This document shows positions 63,417 through 64,000 of a DNA stretch of 64,000 bases, piece after piece. The stretch is from positions 1 to 64,000 of the forward strand of contig JAKRSF010000006.1 in NCBI GenBank assembly GCA_022402445.1, in the 5' to 3' direction. The notes below the pieces were generated by a model that was not told the origin of the DNA, searched no databases, and saw nothing but the letters and a program-made list of their open reading frames with translations. How positions within the stretch are numbered: position 1 is the stretch's first letter; every line of letters begins with the position of its first letter. Both the position numbers and the translations under genes were made by a program. The DNA is from Cyanobacteriota bacterium (lineage in GTDB: Bacteria; Cyanobacteriota; Cyanobacteriia; CACIAM-69d).

Positions 63417-64000
63417 CTAGGCGGTGGCGGCGGCGCGGCTCAGGGCGATCGCCTCGGCCAAGCGATCGCACACCAGTTGTTTATCAAGATAGGACAGCAA
63501 TGGACCCGCCTTCGGGCCGCGATCACGGTTCAAAAACGCCCGGTAGATCGACTGGAACGCCACCGGCATCTTGAGGTCCAGGGCCTTCGCCGTGGCAAAC
63601 AGGGCACTCTGCAACGTCTCCCCATCCCAGCTTTCCAGGGCGGTCAACCGCTCCAGCAGCGATTCCACATAGGTGATCTGATCGGCGCTGAGGGTGGCGG
63701 CGGCGGCGGGCGCGTCCTCCAGGTACAGCACCAATTTTTCGTCCTCGTCCGCGTAGTTCTCCAGCCAGTGGCGACCGACGGCCAAACGCTCTTCCACAAT
63801 CGCGCGATCGCGGTCCGTCAGCGCCTCCGCCGCCCGCTGCTCCACCTCCGCCGCCAAATCCAAATGGGGCACCTGGAGCAACGAGATCAATGTACTCAAC
63901 TCGAACGGCTGATAGGGCGAAATTTCCCCATCCGGCTGGGCATAGAGCAGCGGCAAAAACTCCTCTGCCAGACCTCCATCCCCATCCGCCGCCCCCTGGC
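63417..64000 (-). CDS. probable class I lysyl-tRNA synthetase, C-terminal part (truncated by window end)
   Basis: At least 194 residues remain open to the window edge; TTG 63956 is not a believable start because the reading frame continues. The visible part is all-helical and ends with LKMPVAFQSIYRAFLNRDRG and PKAGPLLSYLDKQLV. This resembles the anticodon-binding end of class I (archaeal-type) lysyl-tRNA synthetase. The upstream catalytic domain with its HIGH and KMSKS motifs lies outside, so the call rests on the C-terminus only. Another class I synthetase is possible. Confidence 0.58.
   Translation of the reverse strand, partial: QGAADGDGGLAEEFLPLLYAQPDGEISPYQPFELSTLISLLQVPHLDLAAEVEQRAAEALTDRDRAIVEERLAVGRHWLENYADEDEKLVLYLEDAPAAAATLSADQITYVESLLERLTALESWDGETLQSALFATAKALDLKMPVAFQSIYRAFLNRDRGPKAGPLLSYLDKQLVCDRLAEAIALSRAAATA

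Overview
The window is GC-rich chromosomal DNA from a cyanobacterium. The palindrome GCGATCGC (HIP1) occurs throughout, in genes and between them. The gene content agrees: NDH-1 subunits (two NdhD, NdhB, NdhS), the bicarbonate transporter pair SbtA/SbtB, a CpcT-type phycobilin lyase, a LOW PSII ACCUMULATION 1-type protein, a photosystem I accumulation factor, and the trnW-secE-nusG-rplK-rplA-rplJ-rplL order. CpcT implies phycobilisomes. No species is named, because nothing here fixes it. No CRISPR array, complete insertion sequence, prophage or rRNA operon is seen.

Layout. 0-10 kb: a soluble-lytic-transglycosylase-type protein, a GT4 glycosyltransferase behind a long leader, an orphan ABC permease, tRNA-Thr, SucD, a phosphotransferase and Hsp20. 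10-14 kb: a small Cys-rich protein with a possible operator, Dps, a hexapeptide acetyltransferase, a two-gene HNH module that looks inserted beside that gene, and YkgJ with an ArsR regulator. 14-21 kb: NdhD1, a divergent Crp/Fnr regulator and hydroxylamine reductase pair with an Fnr-like box between them, a NYN-domain protein and NdhB. 21-29 kb: small enzymes, a methyltransferase, a hydrolase, DUF4079, a photosystem I accumulation factor, a GntR regulator and a plant-type asparaginase.

29-34 kb is visibly less GC-rich and gene-poor. It holds a Mo-nitrogenase-C-terminal-like protein, several small candidate membrane or secreted peptides, sbtA-sbtB behind a structured leader, a small secreted protein and NdhS. 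34-46 kb: RodA, Mrp, HemF, a STAS protein, CpcT, a TonB-like protein, L19, tRNA-Trp and the secE to rplL cluster with an L10 leader. 46-52 kb: PurQ, a RecB-like/RNase H-like nuclease, TrpD, tRNA-Gly and a second NdhD. 52-56 kb: a cobalt/cobalamin cluster on the minus strand in which a cobalamin riboswitch precedes DUF1636, HupE/UreJ, CobW and a membrane protein. 56-64 kb: BioD, a membrane Ser/Thr kinase, Prs, a sensor histidine kinase directly behind a lipoprotein-type ABC substrate-binding protein, and the 3' part of a probable class I lysyl-tRNA synthetase that leaves the window.

Best leads: (1) the HNH module with 30-bp boundary copies that differ only at synonymous sites of the acetyltransferase; (2) the substrate-binding protein/sensor kinase pair; (3) the sbtA leader, whose alternative pairings look like a switch; (4) the riboswitch-led cobalt cluster; (5) a dispersed hairpin repeat with compensatory changes; (6) helically phased short repeats in front of several genes; and (7) HIP1 octamers at the apex of terminator hairpins.
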